Assembly: GCA_964291375.2 (NCBI GenBank)
Contig: OZ219809.1
Location: 1,240,001 to 1,304,000 of the forward strand
DNA from: 3107 sp001483205
Lineage (GTDB): Bacteria; Pseudomonadota; Alphaproteobacteria; Rhodobacterales; Rhodobacteraceae
DNA: 64,000 nt
Reading direction: 5' to 3'
This document shows, piece by piece, positions 1-8,417 of the stretch (positions are counted from its first letter, which is position 1; every line of letters starts with the position of its first letter). The notes under the pieces were generated by a model. It did no database searches, was not told where the DNA came from, and saw nothing but the letters and a program-made list of their open reading frames with translations. Both the position numbers and the translations under genes were made by a program.

Positions 1-1147
1 CCGAAAACACCACCCGCCCGCGCGCCGCGCCGGGGCTGGCGGCAAGGCCGCGCAGGATCGGGTCGCGCGGGCTGTCGGGATCAACCTGCTTGTGCAGCAG
101 GTCCGCCAGAGCGCGCGGCTCGACCCGCATCAGCGCCTCTTGCCGGGTGATGATCCCGTCCTCGGCCAGCGCCACCGCCACCCGCACGCCTGCGCGCGCA
201 CTGCGCTGCACACGCACCGCGTCCAGAATATACAGGCTGCCGTCCTCGATGGTGAACTCGATCTGCATTTCCTCGCGCAGGCGCGTCCGGCAGGTTTCGC
301 CATACCCGACAAGGGCGCGGAAATGGTCGGGACAGCCTTCTTCCATCGACGCGCCGCGCTCATCACGGGTCAGGAACAGCGCTTTGGAGCGATCGATCAG
401 CGCGTCGCGGCCCTGACTCTGGCTCAGATAGCGCCCCTTGATCAGGTGCGCGCCGGTCTGTTCGTCGATAAACTGGATAACGCCGGAGCCGCTTTCGCCA
501 TTGCCGATCCCCAGCGCCATGCGCTGCACCACAAGGCCCAGCCCGGCGTCGGCGGGGGCACCCCTGGCCTGTCTCAGCAGCCGGGCGCTGGTGCCTTCCC
601 AGGCCCGCGCCATCGCGCGCAGCACATCAGCCAACTGGCGCGCCGGGTCTTGGGGGAACGGCTCATCGGTTTCTTCCTGATAGGTTTCCAGCAGCCCCGG
701 CAGGGCCTCGGCGGGCGCGGCCTCTCCCCCCCCGAACCCATCGGAATCGAGCCGCGCGACATGGACCGCATAGGCCTGTATGAAGCGGACATAGAGCGCG
801 CTGGCCGCCTCTGCCCCGATGGTTTCTGACAGGGCCGCATGGCGGGCGTCGTTCATGCCGATATTGAGGATTGCCCCCGGTCCGCCCCAGTCCGGGTCTT
901 CTGAACTGGGCCGGACAGAGACCAGCGGCCCGTCCCCGAATGCCGCCAGCATCCCGCGGGTATCAAGCGGGCGGCCCTGGGCGACCTCATGCACGGCGTC
1001 AAAGGAAAGCGCCAGTGTGCGCGGCACCGGCATGTCAAGCCGGATCAGCCGTTGCAGGCATTTCGCCCGCCCGCCATGAAGCACCGTTTCGATCCCCGCC
1101 TCGGCGGTGATTTCGGTGTAGGCGGCTTTGAGCTTGTTTTTCCGCAC
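1..1147 (-). CDS. Pyruvate phosphate dikinase-like protein, N-terminal part (runs off the left edge)
   Basis: The frame stays open for about 380 codons to the window edge, so only the N-terminal PEP/pyruvate-binding domain and the start of the phosphohistidine domain are present. Near the edge it reads like PPDK: EDGIITRQEALMRVEPRAL, then GLAASPGAARGRVVF, the usual entry into the PEP-utilising swivelling domain. Upstream, VSVRPSSEDPDWGGPGA occupies the position of the family motif VSVRSGA..MPGMMDT, and the usual LGGKGANL glycine loop is replaced by VLHGGRAKCL. It is therefore a divergent paralogue, and standard catalysis (pyruvate + ATP + Pi to PEP) is uncertain. I prefer a GTG start at 1147, with AAAGGGA eight bases upstream; an in-frame ATG lies at 1177 without a clear RBS. 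It is divergent from tpa. Confidence 0.75.
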   Translation of the reverse strand, partial: MRKNKLKAAYTEITAEAGIETVLHGGRAKCLQRLIRLDMPVPRTLALSFDAVHEVAQGRPLDTRGMLAAFGDGPLVSVRPSSEDPDWGGPGAILNIGMNDARHAALSETIGAEAASALYVRFIQAYAVHVARLDSDGFGGGEAAPAEALPGLLETYQEETDEPFPQDPARQLADVLRAMARAWEGTSARLLRQARGAPADAGLGLVVQRMALGIGNGESGSGVIQFIDEQTGAHLIKGRYLSQSQGRDALIDRSKALFLTRDERGASMEEGCPDHFRALVGYGETCRTRLREEMQIEFTIEDGSLYILDAVRVQRSARAGVRVAVALAEDGIITRQEALMRVEPRALADLLHKQVDPDSPRDPILRGLAASPGAARGRVVFS

Positions 1148-1220
1148 CGCAGCATTCCCTTTGCATCGGTGCAGCATAGCGCGGGAATGTGCTCTGACAA
1201 GGGCGGGATTGACCCTTTGT

Positions 1221-1240
1221 AAAGACCTCTGCATATTGGC
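1221..1240 (+). repeat. Dispersed intergenic repeat core, copy 1
   Basis: AAAGACCTCTGCATATTGGC. The same core recurs in both orientations in at least eight other intergenic positions of this window (near 26911, 44030, 48940, 49190, 55500, 55730, 58557 and 60098). It lies in the divergent space between the PPDK-like gene and tpa. Confidence 0.75.
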
Positions 1241-1274
1241 GCATCGGTGGCCAACCTGTCCCGGACGGCGCACC

Positions 1275-1307
1275 CTGGCCTTACCGGCTGTCCGAATCTG
1301 GCCCTAA
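1275..1307 (+). promoter_or_regulatory. Putative TauR box pair upstream of tpa
   Basis: CTGGCCTTAC (1275-1284) and CTGGCCCTAA (1298-1307) form a direct repeat with starts 23 bp apart. The second copy is identical to one upstream of xsc (5452-5461). They resemble the direct-repeat TauR motif I recall from Rhodobacter capsulatus (CTGGACYTAA). They end about 95 bp before the tpa start, a sensible position for an activator. Confidence 0.6.
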
Positions 1308-1403
1308 CGAAACCTTGCTTTCGGGCGCAGACTTGCCCCGGTCGGGTGTATACAGCCCCCGCACCCCGTGATTCTTCGCGCCTTGCCCGAAAGGAGACCC
1401 GCC

Positions 1404-2801
1404 ATGGACACCAGCTATTCCCAAAATGACCTGTCAATGGTCGTCGAAGCCGACAAGGCGCATGTCTGGCACCACCTGATCCAGCATAAGCCGTTCGAGA
1501 CCGGCGCCCCCCGCGTCATCGTCGAGGGCAAGGGGCTGCGGGTCTGGGACCAGCACGGCAAGGAATTTATCGACGCCCTCTCGGGCGGGGTCTGGACCGT
1601 CAATGTCGGCTACGGGCGCGAATCCATTGCCCGCGCCGTCTATGACCAGTTGATGAAAATCTGCTATTTCGCCCAGTCCGCCGGTTCGGTCCCCGGCGCG
1701 CGGTTTGCCGAACGGCTGATCGGCAAGATGCCGGGGATGAGCCGCGTCTACTACACCAATTCCGGTTCCGAGGCGAACGAAAAAGCGTTCAAGATGGTGC
1801 GCCAGATCGCCCACAAACGCTATGGCGGCAAAAAGACCAAAATCCTCTATCGCGACCGCGACTATCACGGCTCGACCCTGGCCACCATGTCCGCCGGGGG
1901 GCAGGACCAGCGCAACGCGCAATACGGCCCCTTTGCGCCGGACTTCATCCGCGTCCCCCACTGCATGGAATACCGCAAGCACGAGCTGGGGCTGGAGGCG
2001 CTGTCCGGCGAAGCGTTCGGGCAGGCGGCGGCGGACGCGATTGAGGCGGTGATCCTGCGCGAAGGGCCGGAGACTGTCGGCCTGCTCTGTCTGGAGCCGG
2101 TGACCGCAGGCGGCGGCGTGATCGAGGCCCCCGCCGGATATTGGGAGCGGGTGCAGGAGATTTGCCGCAAATACGACATTCTGCTGCATATTGACGAGGT
2201 GGTCTGCGGCATCGGGCGCACCGGCGCGTGGTTCGGGTATCAGCATTACGGCATCCGGCCCGATTTCGTGACCATGGCCAAGGGGGTTGCCTCGGGCTAT
2301 GCCGCCATCGCCTGCATGGTGACGACCGAGGACGTGTTCGACCTGTTCAAGGATGATGCCGACGATCCGCTGAACTATTTCCGCGATATTTCCACCTTTG
2401 GCGGCTGCACGGCGGGTCCGGCGGCGGCGCTGGAAAATATGCGCATCATCGAGGATGAGGGGCTGCTTGAGAACTGCACGGCCATGGGTGCGCGGATGAT
2501 GGCCAACCTGCGGGGGCTGATGGAAAAGCACAAGGTCATCGGTGATGTGCGCGGCAAGGGGTTGTTTCTGGGGGCCGAACTGGTTGCCGACCGGGTGACG
2601 AAGGAACCGGCGGAAGAGAAGCGTGTGCAGCAGGTGCTGGCCGAGTGCGGCGCGCAGGGGGTGATTATCGGCGCGACCAACCGCTCGGTTCCGGAGCGGA
2701 ACAACACGCTGTGCTTTTCGCCCGCGCTGATCGCGACGGCTGATGACATCGACCGGATCACTGAGGCGGTGGATGTGGCGCTGGGGCGGGTGTTCGGGTG
2801 A
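1404..2801 (+). CDS. tpa: Taurine--pyruvate aminotransferase (class III)
   Basis: PLP enzyme of 465 residues that transfers the amino group of taurine to pyruvate, giving sulfoacetaldehyde and alanine. The class III pattern is clear: YTNSGSEANEKAF in the cofactor-binding region, DEVVCGIGRTG, and the Schiff-base lysine at about residue 293 in MAKGVASG. The length suits Tpa. The start at 1404 follows a strong RBS, AAGGAGA at 1391-1397; a longer in-frame start exists upstream but lacks one. Substrate specificity is inferred mainly from context: tauR, xsc, pta and soeABC follow on the same strand and take the product to acetyl-CoA and sulfate. Outside that context it could be called an omega-amino acid:pyruvate aminotransferase. 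Confidence 0.88.
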   Translation: MDTSYSQNDLSMVVEADKAHVWHHLIQHKPFETGAPRVIVEGKGLRVWDQHGKEFIDALSGGVWTVNVGYGRESIARAVYDQLMKICYFAQSAGSVPGARFAERLIGKMPGMSRVYYTNSGSEANEKAFKMVRQIAHKRYGGKKTKILYRDRDYHGSTLATMSAGGQDQRNAQYGPFAPDFIRVPHCMEYRKHELGLEALSGEAFGQAAADAIEAVILREGPETVGLLCLEPVTAGGGVIEAPAGYWERVQEICRKYDILLHIDEVVCGIGRTGAWFGYQHYGIRPDFVTMAKGVASGYAAIACMVTTEDVFDLFKDDADDPLNYFRDISTFGGCTAGPAAALENMRIIEDEGLLENCTAMGARMMANLRGLMEKHKVIGDVRGKGLFLGAELVADRVTKEPAEEKRVQQVLAECGAQGVIIGATNRSVPERNNTLCFSPALIATADDIDRITEAVDVALGRVFG

Positions 2802-2831
2802 GGCGAAGGGCCTGGCCCGGACCGGGTGAGG

Positions 2832-2970
2832 TATAGCCTGACGACCAGATTTTGATTCCAAACCCCAGACCTTATCCCGCCCGGTTGCAAGACAGGGCCG
2901 CGCCGTCATAGGGTTTTGCCCGTTCGGCCCTGAAACGATCCACCGGACCGTTTCCGGGACGGCCCTCACC
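2832..2970. repeat. Mosaic intergenic repeat modules between tpa and tauR
   Basis: Two modules recur elsewhere. The first, 2832-2860 (TATAGCCTGACGACCAGATT followed by TTGATTCC), matches 48909-48938 and, inverted, 58818-58843. The second, about 2918-2970, contains CGTTCGGCCCTGAAAC and CCACCGGACCGTTTCC and matches 49014-49068. The rest of the tpa-tauR gap is GC-rich with no gene visible. Confidence 0.65.
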
Positions 2971-3054
2971 CTTCAATGGGGCGGGGCGGGGCGCGCCCCG
3001 CTTTCCCCCACCCCCCCGATTGCGCCCGGCGTCACGCCGGATTATGCTCTGCCC

Positions 3055-4518
3055 ATGGCCATCTCCGAGGAAACATTCTTTCTCGACCCCCGGTCCGAAG
3101 GCACGCTGCAAAGCCAGATTCAGCAGATGGTGGCCGAAGGCATCCTGTCGGGGCGCTTCCGGCCCGGCGAAAAAATGCCCTCGACCCGGAAACTCGCCCG
3201 CCACCTGCGGATCAGCCGCCTGACGGTCACGCTCGCCTATACCGAACTGATCGCCGACGATTATCTGACCTCTGCCGGGCGCTCCGGCTATTACGTCTCA
3301 AAAACCGCGCCGCCGCCGCCAGAAATTCCCGCAGGCCGCGCGCGGGATACCGTGGACTGGCTCCGCGTCATCGGCCAGCGGTTTTCCGGCACCCGGCAGG
3401 TGGAAAAGCCACCGGGATGGGAGGCCTACCGCTATCCGTTCGTCTATGGCCAGGCCGACCCGACCCTGTTTGATCAGCAAAACTGGCGCCTGTGCGCCCT
3501 GCAAGCCCTCGGGCGCAGGGAGTTCGCCTCGCTCACCGGCGATTATCAGGACCGGGACGACCCGAAGCTGGTCGAATTTATCCAGCGCCACACCCTGCCC
3601 CGGCGCGGCATCCTCGCCCGGCCCGAGGAAATCCTGATCACCGCAGGCGCGCAGAACGCCCTGTGGCTGGCGGCGCAAATCCTGCTCGACCATGGCCGCA
3701 CCGCCGCCCATGAAACCCCTTGCTATCCGGGCCTGCGCGACATTCTCGGCCAAACCGGGTGTCGGCTCTGCCCGCTGCCGGTGGATGGCGACGGGCTTGA
3801 CCCGGGGCTGATCCCGCCCGCGACCGATACACTCTTTGTCACCCCCAGCCATCAGTGCCCGACGACGGCAACCATGCCGCTTGAGCGCCGCAATGCGCTG
3901 CTGGAGCGCGCGGGCGCAGACGACTTCATCATCGTCGAGGATGATTATGAGTTCGAGATGTCCTTTCTCACCCCGCCCCTGCCAGCGCTGAAATCGCTCG
4001 ACCGGGACGGGCGGGTGATCTATGTCGGCTCTTTTTCCAAGTCGCTGTTTCCCGGTTTGCGGCTGGGGTATCTGGTGGGGTCAGCCCCGTTCATCCGCGA
4101 GGCGCGGGGGCTGCGGACAATGATCATGCGCCACCTGCCCGGTCATATTCAGCGCACCGCGGCCTTTTTCCTGTCGCTCGGTCATTATGACGCGCTGATC
4201 CGCAGGCTGCGCACGGCCTATCACCATCGCCAGCGGGTGATGGAGCAGGCACTGCGCGACCATGGCGTCGGGATTTCGGGGCGTGGCCTGTTCGGGGGGT
4301 CGTCATTCTGGATGCGCGCGCCGGGGGGGGTAGAGGTCGATGATCTGGCCCGGCGGCTGAGGGCGCGGAGTGTGCTGATCGAACCCGGCGGGCCGTTTTT
4401 CGCCGGGGCGGATGCCGAGGGCGGGCAGCGGCATTTCCGGCTGGCCTATTCGTCGATCCCGGCAGAGCGCATCCCGGACGGTATTGCGATCCTGGCCGAG
4501 GAGATGCGCCGGAGGTGA
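3055..4518 (+). CDS. tauR: MocR-family transcriptional regulator, likely taurine regulator TauR
   Basis: A 487-residue MocR/PdxR-type protein. The N-terminal GntR winged helix (about residues 15-85) includes ILSGRFRPGEKMPSTRKLAR and the recognition helix LRISRLTVTLAYTEL. The C-terminal fold-type I aminotransferase-like domain has a PLP lysine near residue 329 in GSFSKSLFPGLRLGY and an IVEDDYE motif. It should bind DNA and sense taurine through PLP. The identification as TauR rests on its place between tpa and xsc and on the repeated boxes before both genes. It is encoded on the same strand as tpa, not divergently, with a repeat-filled gap between them. The called start follows a GC-rich stretch without a clear RBS. 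Confidence 0.82.
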   Translation: MAISEETFFLDPRSEGTLQSQIQQMVAEGILSGRFRPGEKMPSTRKLARHLRISRLTVTLAYTELIADDYLTSAGRSGYYVSKTAPPPPEIPAGRARDTVDWLRVIGQRFSGTRQVEKPPGWEAYRYPFVYGQADPTLFDQQNWRLCALQALGRREFASLTGDYQDRDDPKLVEFIQRHTLPRRGILARPEEILITAGAQNALWLAAQILLDHGRTAAHETPCYPGLRDILGQTGCRLCPLPVDGDGLDPGLIPPATDTLFVTPSHQCPTTATMPLERRNALLERAGADDFIIVEDDYEFEMSFLTPPLPALKSLDRDGRVIYVGSFSKSLFPGLRLGYLVGSAPFIREARGLRTMIMRHLPGHIQRTAAFFLSLGHYDALIRRLRTAYHHRQRVMEQALRDHGVGISGRGLFGGSSFWMRAPGGVEVDDLARRLRARSVLIEPGGPFFAGADAEGGQRHFRLAYSSIPAERIPDGIAILAEEMRRR

Positions 4519-4617
4519 GGGAGAGGGCGGGGGTGCTGTGATGAAGAACGGCCCGAATTGACAAATCCTGCAATAAAACTGAAATGCTGCTTTGAAACGG
4601 GGCGGAAAGCTGTTCGG

Positions 4618-4887
4618 GTGGCCAAAAAGAAGACTTTACTCGAACAGATGTCGGCAAATCCGGCTGGCGATTGGCAGATAAAGGATATAGGAACTTTATG
4701 CGGCCAGGTTGGGCTGGATTTCAAGCATCCCTCTCATGGCAGTCATTACAAAGTTTCGAGCGACTTGTTGACCGGTATGCTGACAATTCCTTATAAACGC
4801 CCGATAAAGGCGGTATATATAAAGGAACTCGTCAAATTCGCGAAAGCACATATGGAAGTCAGAAACGACAGGAAAAGAAAAGGGTAG
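4618..4887 (+). CDS. hicA: HicA-type toxin (putative mRNA interferase)
   Basis: About 89 residues from a GTG at 4618 with GGCGGAAAG shortly upstream. An in-frame TTG at 4558 is better read as part of a TTGACA -35 box (4558-4563). The HicA double-stranded-RNA-binding-like fold is suggested by FKHPSHGSHYKV, which carries the catalytic histidine in the GSH motif, followed by LTIPYKRPIKAVYIKEL. HicA toxins cleave mRNA and are neutralised by HicB, encoded 4 bases downstream. Base composition is visibly more AT-rich than the surrounding taurine genes, which suggests the pair was inserted between tauR and xsc. Confidence 0.75.
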   Translation: MAKKKTLLEQMSANPAGDWQIKDIGTLCGQVGLDFKHPSHGSHYKVSSDLLTGMLTIPYKRPIKAVYIKELVKFAKAHMEVRNDRKRKG

Positions 4888-4891
4888 GCAC

Positions 4892-5329
4892 ATGATCGAC
4901 ACTGGCCAATACAGCGTTTTCGTCGAGCCTCTCTCGGACGAAGACGGCGGGGGATTCGTCGCCTGCGTTCCTGATCTTCCCGGCTGCATGGGCGATGGTG
5001 AAACCAAAGCCGAAGCCATCGCCGATGTGGAAAAGGCGATGGTCGAGTGGACAACGGCTTGGGTCGAGATGGGCCGCGACATTCCCGAACCCGGCGCGTT
5101 CCTGAAAAAGGCACAGAAAAGACGCGACAGGGAGCTTGAGCTTCTGCGCTCTTTGCTGGCACGTCTGCGCGAGAATGAAGAAGCGCTTGAGTCATTGGAA
5201 GTGCGCGTAGACGCCATAGAGCAGGACGTTCAGTTCCTGATCGAAATGAATGAAGAGGCTCAAGCTCGCGAACGGTTTGAAATCCTGACGAATCCCATGC
5301 GCATGGGGCAGAGAGAGCTGTTCGCCTGA
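4892..5329 (+). CDS. hicB: HicB-family antitoxin with C-terminal coiled coil
   Basis: 145 residues. The N-terminus has the HicB partial RNase H fold: YSVFVEPL, then GGFVACVPDLPGCMGDGET and AEAIADVEKAM. Instead of an obvious ribbon-helix-helix or HTH domain, the C-terminal half (about residues 68-130) is a charged heptad-rich helix (LLRSLLARLRENEEALESLE and onward), probably a coiled coil for oligomerisation. That extension is unusual for HicB. It lies four bases after hicA, in the usual toxin-then-antitoxin order. It is expected to block HicA and to repress the operon. Function in this form is inferred. Confidence 0.75.
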   Translation: MIDTGQYSVFVEPLSDEDGGGFVACVPDLPGCMGDGETKAEAIADVEKAMVEWTTAWVEMGRDIPEPGAFLKKAQKRRDRELELLRSLLARLRENEEALESLEVRVDAIEQDVQFLIEMNEEAQARERFEILTNPMRMGQRELFA

Positions 5330-5428
5330 GCCGTTTTCCCTGTCGCTGAAACATCCCGGCGGCCCCCCCCGAACCCGGCGGTTCGGGGTCGTGTCTCAAA
5401 CACCCCACCACCGGGATTATCTCAAATT

Positions 5429-5461
5429 TTGGCTATATTCAGGGCCGCAATCTGGCCCTAA
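5429..5461 (+). promoter_or_regulatory. Putative TauR box pair upstream of xsc
   Basis: TTGGCTATAT (5429-5438) and CTGGCCCTAA (5452-5461) have starts 23 bp apart, the same spacing as the pair before tpa. The 13-base string AATCTGGCCCTAA is shared exactly with the tpa upstream region. The downstream copy ends 65 bp before the xsc start. Confidence 0.55.
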
Positions 5462-5526
5462 TCCCCGCCCGTGGCACACCGTATTGTGCACCCGCCACCC
5501 GAATCTGCCACCCAAGGAACCGTCCC

Positions 5527-7305
5527 ATGAAAATAACCACCGAAGAGGCCTTCGTCAAAACCCTGCAAATGCACGGCATAGAACATGCGTTCGGGATTAT
5601 CGGCTCTGCCTTTATGCCGATTTCCGACTACTTCCCCAAGGCCGGGATCACCTTTTGGGACTGTGCGCATGAAGGCTCCGGCGGCATGATGGCCGACGGC
5701 TTTACCCGCGCCTGCGGCAAGATGTCGATGATGATCGCCCAGAACGGCCCCGGCATCACCAATTTCGTGACCGCCGTCAAGACCGCCTACTGGAACCACT
5801 CGCCGCTGTTGCTGGTCACCCCGCAGGCGGCCAACCGGACCATCGGCCAGGGCGGTTTTCAGGAAGTCGAGCAGATGGATGCCTTTCGCGACATGGTGGC
5901 CTATCAGGAGGAAGTGCGCGACCCGACCCGTGTTGCCGAGGTTCTGAACCGGGTGATCCTGAACGCCCGGCGTGCCTCGGCCCCGGCCCAGATCAACGTG
6001 CCGCGCGACATCTGGACACAAGTCATCGATATTGACCTGCCCGCCGTGGTTGAGTTTGAGCGCCCCGCCGGGGGGTCAGAGGCCATCGCACGGGCCGCAG
6101 ACCTGTTGTCAAACGCCGCATTCCCGGTGATTCTGAACGGCGCGGGCGTGGTTCTGGGCGGGGCCATCGGGGCCTCTCAGGCACTGGCCGAACGGCTTGA
6201 TGCGCCGGTCTGCTGCGGCTATCAGCATAATGACGCCTTTCCCGGCTCTCACCCGCTGTTTGCCGGGCCGCTCGGCTACAACGGCTCCAAGGCGGCGATG
6301 CAACTGATCGCACAGGCCGATGTGGTGCTGGCGCTCGGCACCCGGCTGAACCCGTTTTCCACCCTGCCCGGTTACGGGATCGACTACTGGCCCCGTGACG
6401 CAAAGATCATTCAGGTGGACATCAACCCTGACCGGATCGGGCTGACCAAGACCATTGACGTGGCGATTGTCGGCGATGCCCGCAAAGCCGCCGAGAGCCT
6501 GCTCACACACCTGTCTGACAGCGCGGGCGACAAGGGCCGCGAGGCACGCCGGGCGACCATCGCGCGCACCAAATCCGCTTGGGCGCAGGAACTGACCTCG
6601 ATGGATCACGAAGACGACGATCCGGGCACCACCTGGAACGAACGCGCCCGCGCCGCAAAACCGGACTGGCTGTCCCCGCGCAAGGCGTGGCGGGCCATTC
6701 AGGCCGCACTGCCGAAAGAGGCGATCATTTCTTCGGACATCGGCAATAACTGCGCCATCGGTAACGCCTATCCGACCTTTGAGGCGGGTCGCAAATACCT
6801 TGCCCCCGGCCTGTTCGGCCCCTGCGGGTATGGTCTGCCCGCGATCGTCGGTGCCAAGATTGCCTGCCCGGACACGCCGGTGGTTGGTTTTGCCGGGGAC
6901 GGGGCCTTCGGTATCGCCGTGACCGAACTGACCGCGATTGGCCGCCCGGAATGGCCGGCCATCACCCAGATCGTCTTTCGCAACTACCAGTGGGGCGCGG
7001 AAAAGCGCAATTCGACCCTGTGGTATAACGACAATTTCGTCGGCACCGAGCTCGACAATCAGGTGTCCTATGCCGGTATCGCACGGTCCTGCGGCTTGCA
7101 GGGGGTTGTCGCCCGCACCATGGACGAGCTGACCGATGCGCTTTCGCAGGCGATCCGCGACCAGATGGAAAACGGCGTCACCACTCTGATCGAGGCGCTG
7201 ATCAACCAGGAGCTGGGCGAACCGTTCCGGCGCGACGCGATGAAGACGCCGGTCGAGGTGGCCGGTATCAGCGCCGCCGACATGCGCCCGCAGAGTGCCG
7301 CCTGA
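5527..7305 (+). CDS. xsc: Sulfoacetaldehyde acetyltransferase
   Basis: A 592-residue thiamine-diphosphate enzyme that converts sulfoacetaldehyde plus phosphate to acetyl phosphate and sulfite. The N-terminal pyrimidine domain has GIIGSAFMPISDYFP and the expected glutamate in CAHEGSGGMMADGF. The C-terminal pyrophosphate domain carries GFAGDGAFGIAVTEL, ending in the NYQWGAEKRN region typical of Xsc rather than of acetolactate synthase. The length matches the family. It is the first gene of an apparent xsc-pta-soeABC operon and has TauR-like boxes upstream. AAGGAA before the ATG supports the start. Confidence 0.95.
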   Translation: MKITTEEAFVKTLQMHGIEHAFGIIGSAFMPISDYFPKAGITFWDCAHEGSGGMMADGFTRACGKMSMMIAQNGPGITNFVTAVKTAYWNHSPLLLVTPQAANRTIGQGGFQEVEQMDAFRDMVAYQEEVRDPTRVAEVLNRVILNARRASAPAQINVPRDIWTQVIDIDLPAVVEFERPAGGSEAIARAADLLSNAAFPVILNGAGVVLGGAIGASQALAERLDAPVCCGYQHNDAFPGSHPLFAGPLGYNGSKAAMQLIAQADVVLALGTRLNPFSTLPGYGIDYWPRDAKIIQVDINPDRIGLTKTIDVAIVGDARKAAESLLTHLSDSAGDKGREARRATIARTKSAWAQELTSMDHEDDDPGTTWNERARAAKPDWLSPRKAWRAIQAALPKEAIISSDIGNNCAIGNAYPTFEAGRKYLAPGLFGPCGYGLPAIVGAKIACPDTPVVGFAGDGAFGIAVTELTAIGRPEWPAITQIVFRNYQWGAEKRNSTLWYNDNFVGTELDNQVSYAGIARSCGLQGVVARTMDELTDALSQAIRDQMENGVTTLIEALINQELGEPFRRDAMKTPVEVAGISAADMRPQSAA

Positions 7306-7337
7306 AGGCGAACGGGCCAGAGGGGGGCGGGGACGGA

Positions 7338-8363
7338 ATGACCGGGATGACCCAAGCGCCATCGGCCCTGTTGTTGTCTGACCCGCCGCCGCGCCCTGCC
7401 GTCATTGCGCTCAGCGAGGGCCATGACCCCCGCGTGGTGGCGGGCGCGCTGGCGGCGCGACAGGCGGGCATCGCCCATGTGGGGCTGGTCGGGCCGGGGG
7501 ACGCGGTGCGGGCGGCGTTGCGTGATCAGGGCGGGCGCGAAGGCGAGGACGAGGGCGTCACGGTCCACGACCCTGCCGCGTCGCCGCATCTTGAGGCATT
7601 CGCGCAAGCCTTCCACACTCTGCGCCGCCACAAGGGGGTGGACGAGGCCGCCGCCCGTGCTGCGGTCAGAACCCCGCTGATCTATGCCGCAATGCTGGTG
7701 CGAGAGGGCCACGCCGACGGCACCCTTGGCGGGGCGGTCGCCACCACTGCGGATGTGGTGCGCACCGCCATTCAGGTCATCGGCACGGCCCCGGATGCGG
7801 GTATGGTCTCTTCCTGTTCCCTGCTGTTGCCGCCACAGGGGGCCGGGGGCGACGCCCGCGCCATGATTTACGCCGATTGCGGTCTGGTGATCGAGCCTTC
7901 CTCCGCCGATCTGGTGACCATCGCTGCCGCCGCCGCACGGTCCTGCCGGGCGCTGTTGCGACGGGAGCCACGCATCGCCATGCTGTCCTTCTCGACCAAA
8001 GGCAGCGCACAGCATTCGTTTGCCGAAAAATCCGCACAGGCGGCGGCAATGCTGAAAGAAAGGCACCCTGATCTGCATGTGGACGGAGAGCTTCAGTTCG
8101 ACGCCGCCTTCGCCCCCGACATTGCGGCGCGAAAATCACCCGATTCGACTGTGGCGGGATGCGCGAATGTGATGGTCTTCCCCGACCTCGGTGCCGCCAA
8201 TATCGGCTATAAGATCACCGAGCGTTTGGGTGGGTATAGCGCCATCGGTCCCGTCCTTCAGGGCCTGCGCCGCCCCGCCAACGACCTTTCACGCGGTTGC
8301 GCGGCCCGCGATGTCACGGAAATGATTGCCGTCACCGCCCTTCAGGCGTTAGAAAAGAGTTAA
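7338..8363 (+). CDS. pta: Phosphate acetyltransferase
   Basis: A 341-residue PTA_PTB-type enzyme that transfers the acetyl group of acetyl phosphate (the Xsc product) to CoA. Seen in the sequence: VIALSEGHDPRVV near the N-terminus, TPLIYAAMLVREGHADG, the AMLSFSTKGSA block and the C-terminal GAANIGYKITERLGG-type motif, all usual for the catalytic domain. It is the short, single-domain form. It lies 32 bp after xsc and 54 bp before soeA on the same strand, the order used in marine roseobacter sulfonate clusters. An in-frame ATG at 7347 is an alternative start. Confidence 0.9.
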   Translation: MTGMTQAPSALLLSDPPPRPAVIALSEGHDPRVVAGALAARQAGIAHVGLVGPGDAVRAALRDQGGREGEDEGVTVHDPAASPHLEAFAQAFHTLRRHKGVDEAAARAAVRTPLIYAAMLVREGHADGTLGGAVATTADVVRTAIQVIGTAPDAGMVSSCSLLLPPQGAGGDARAMIYADCGLVIEPSSADLVTIAAAAARSCRALLRREPRIAMLSFSTKGSAQHSFAEKSAQAAAMLKERHPDLHVDGELQFDAAFAPDIAARKSPDSTVAGCANVMVFPDLGAANIGYKITERLGGYSAIGPVLQGLRRPANDLSRGCAARDVTEMIAVTALQALEKS

Positions 8364-8417
8364 CCGGTGGTCGGCATGTCGCGCCACGGATGACCTCAGA
8401 GATGGCAGGAAGGCCAG

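Noticed and set aside
700..740. Possible frameshift in the PPDK-like gene at a run of eight C
   Set aside because: Reading the minus strand codon by codon, all eight bases fit one frame (…D G F G G G E A A…); the apparent break came from another frame.
1434..2969. Long open frame on the minus strand opposite tpa
   Set aside because: It is antisense to a well-supported gene, rich in His/Arg/Pro from codon shadowing, and has no recognisable domain. The same applies to other long antisense frames in this GC-rich window (for example 20736-22418, 24257-25774, 41680-43203 and 62321-63877).
4558..4620. TTG start 20 codons upstream for hicA
   Set aside because: The TTG belongs to a TTGACA box, the added residues are not HicA-like, and the GTG at 4618 has an RBS.
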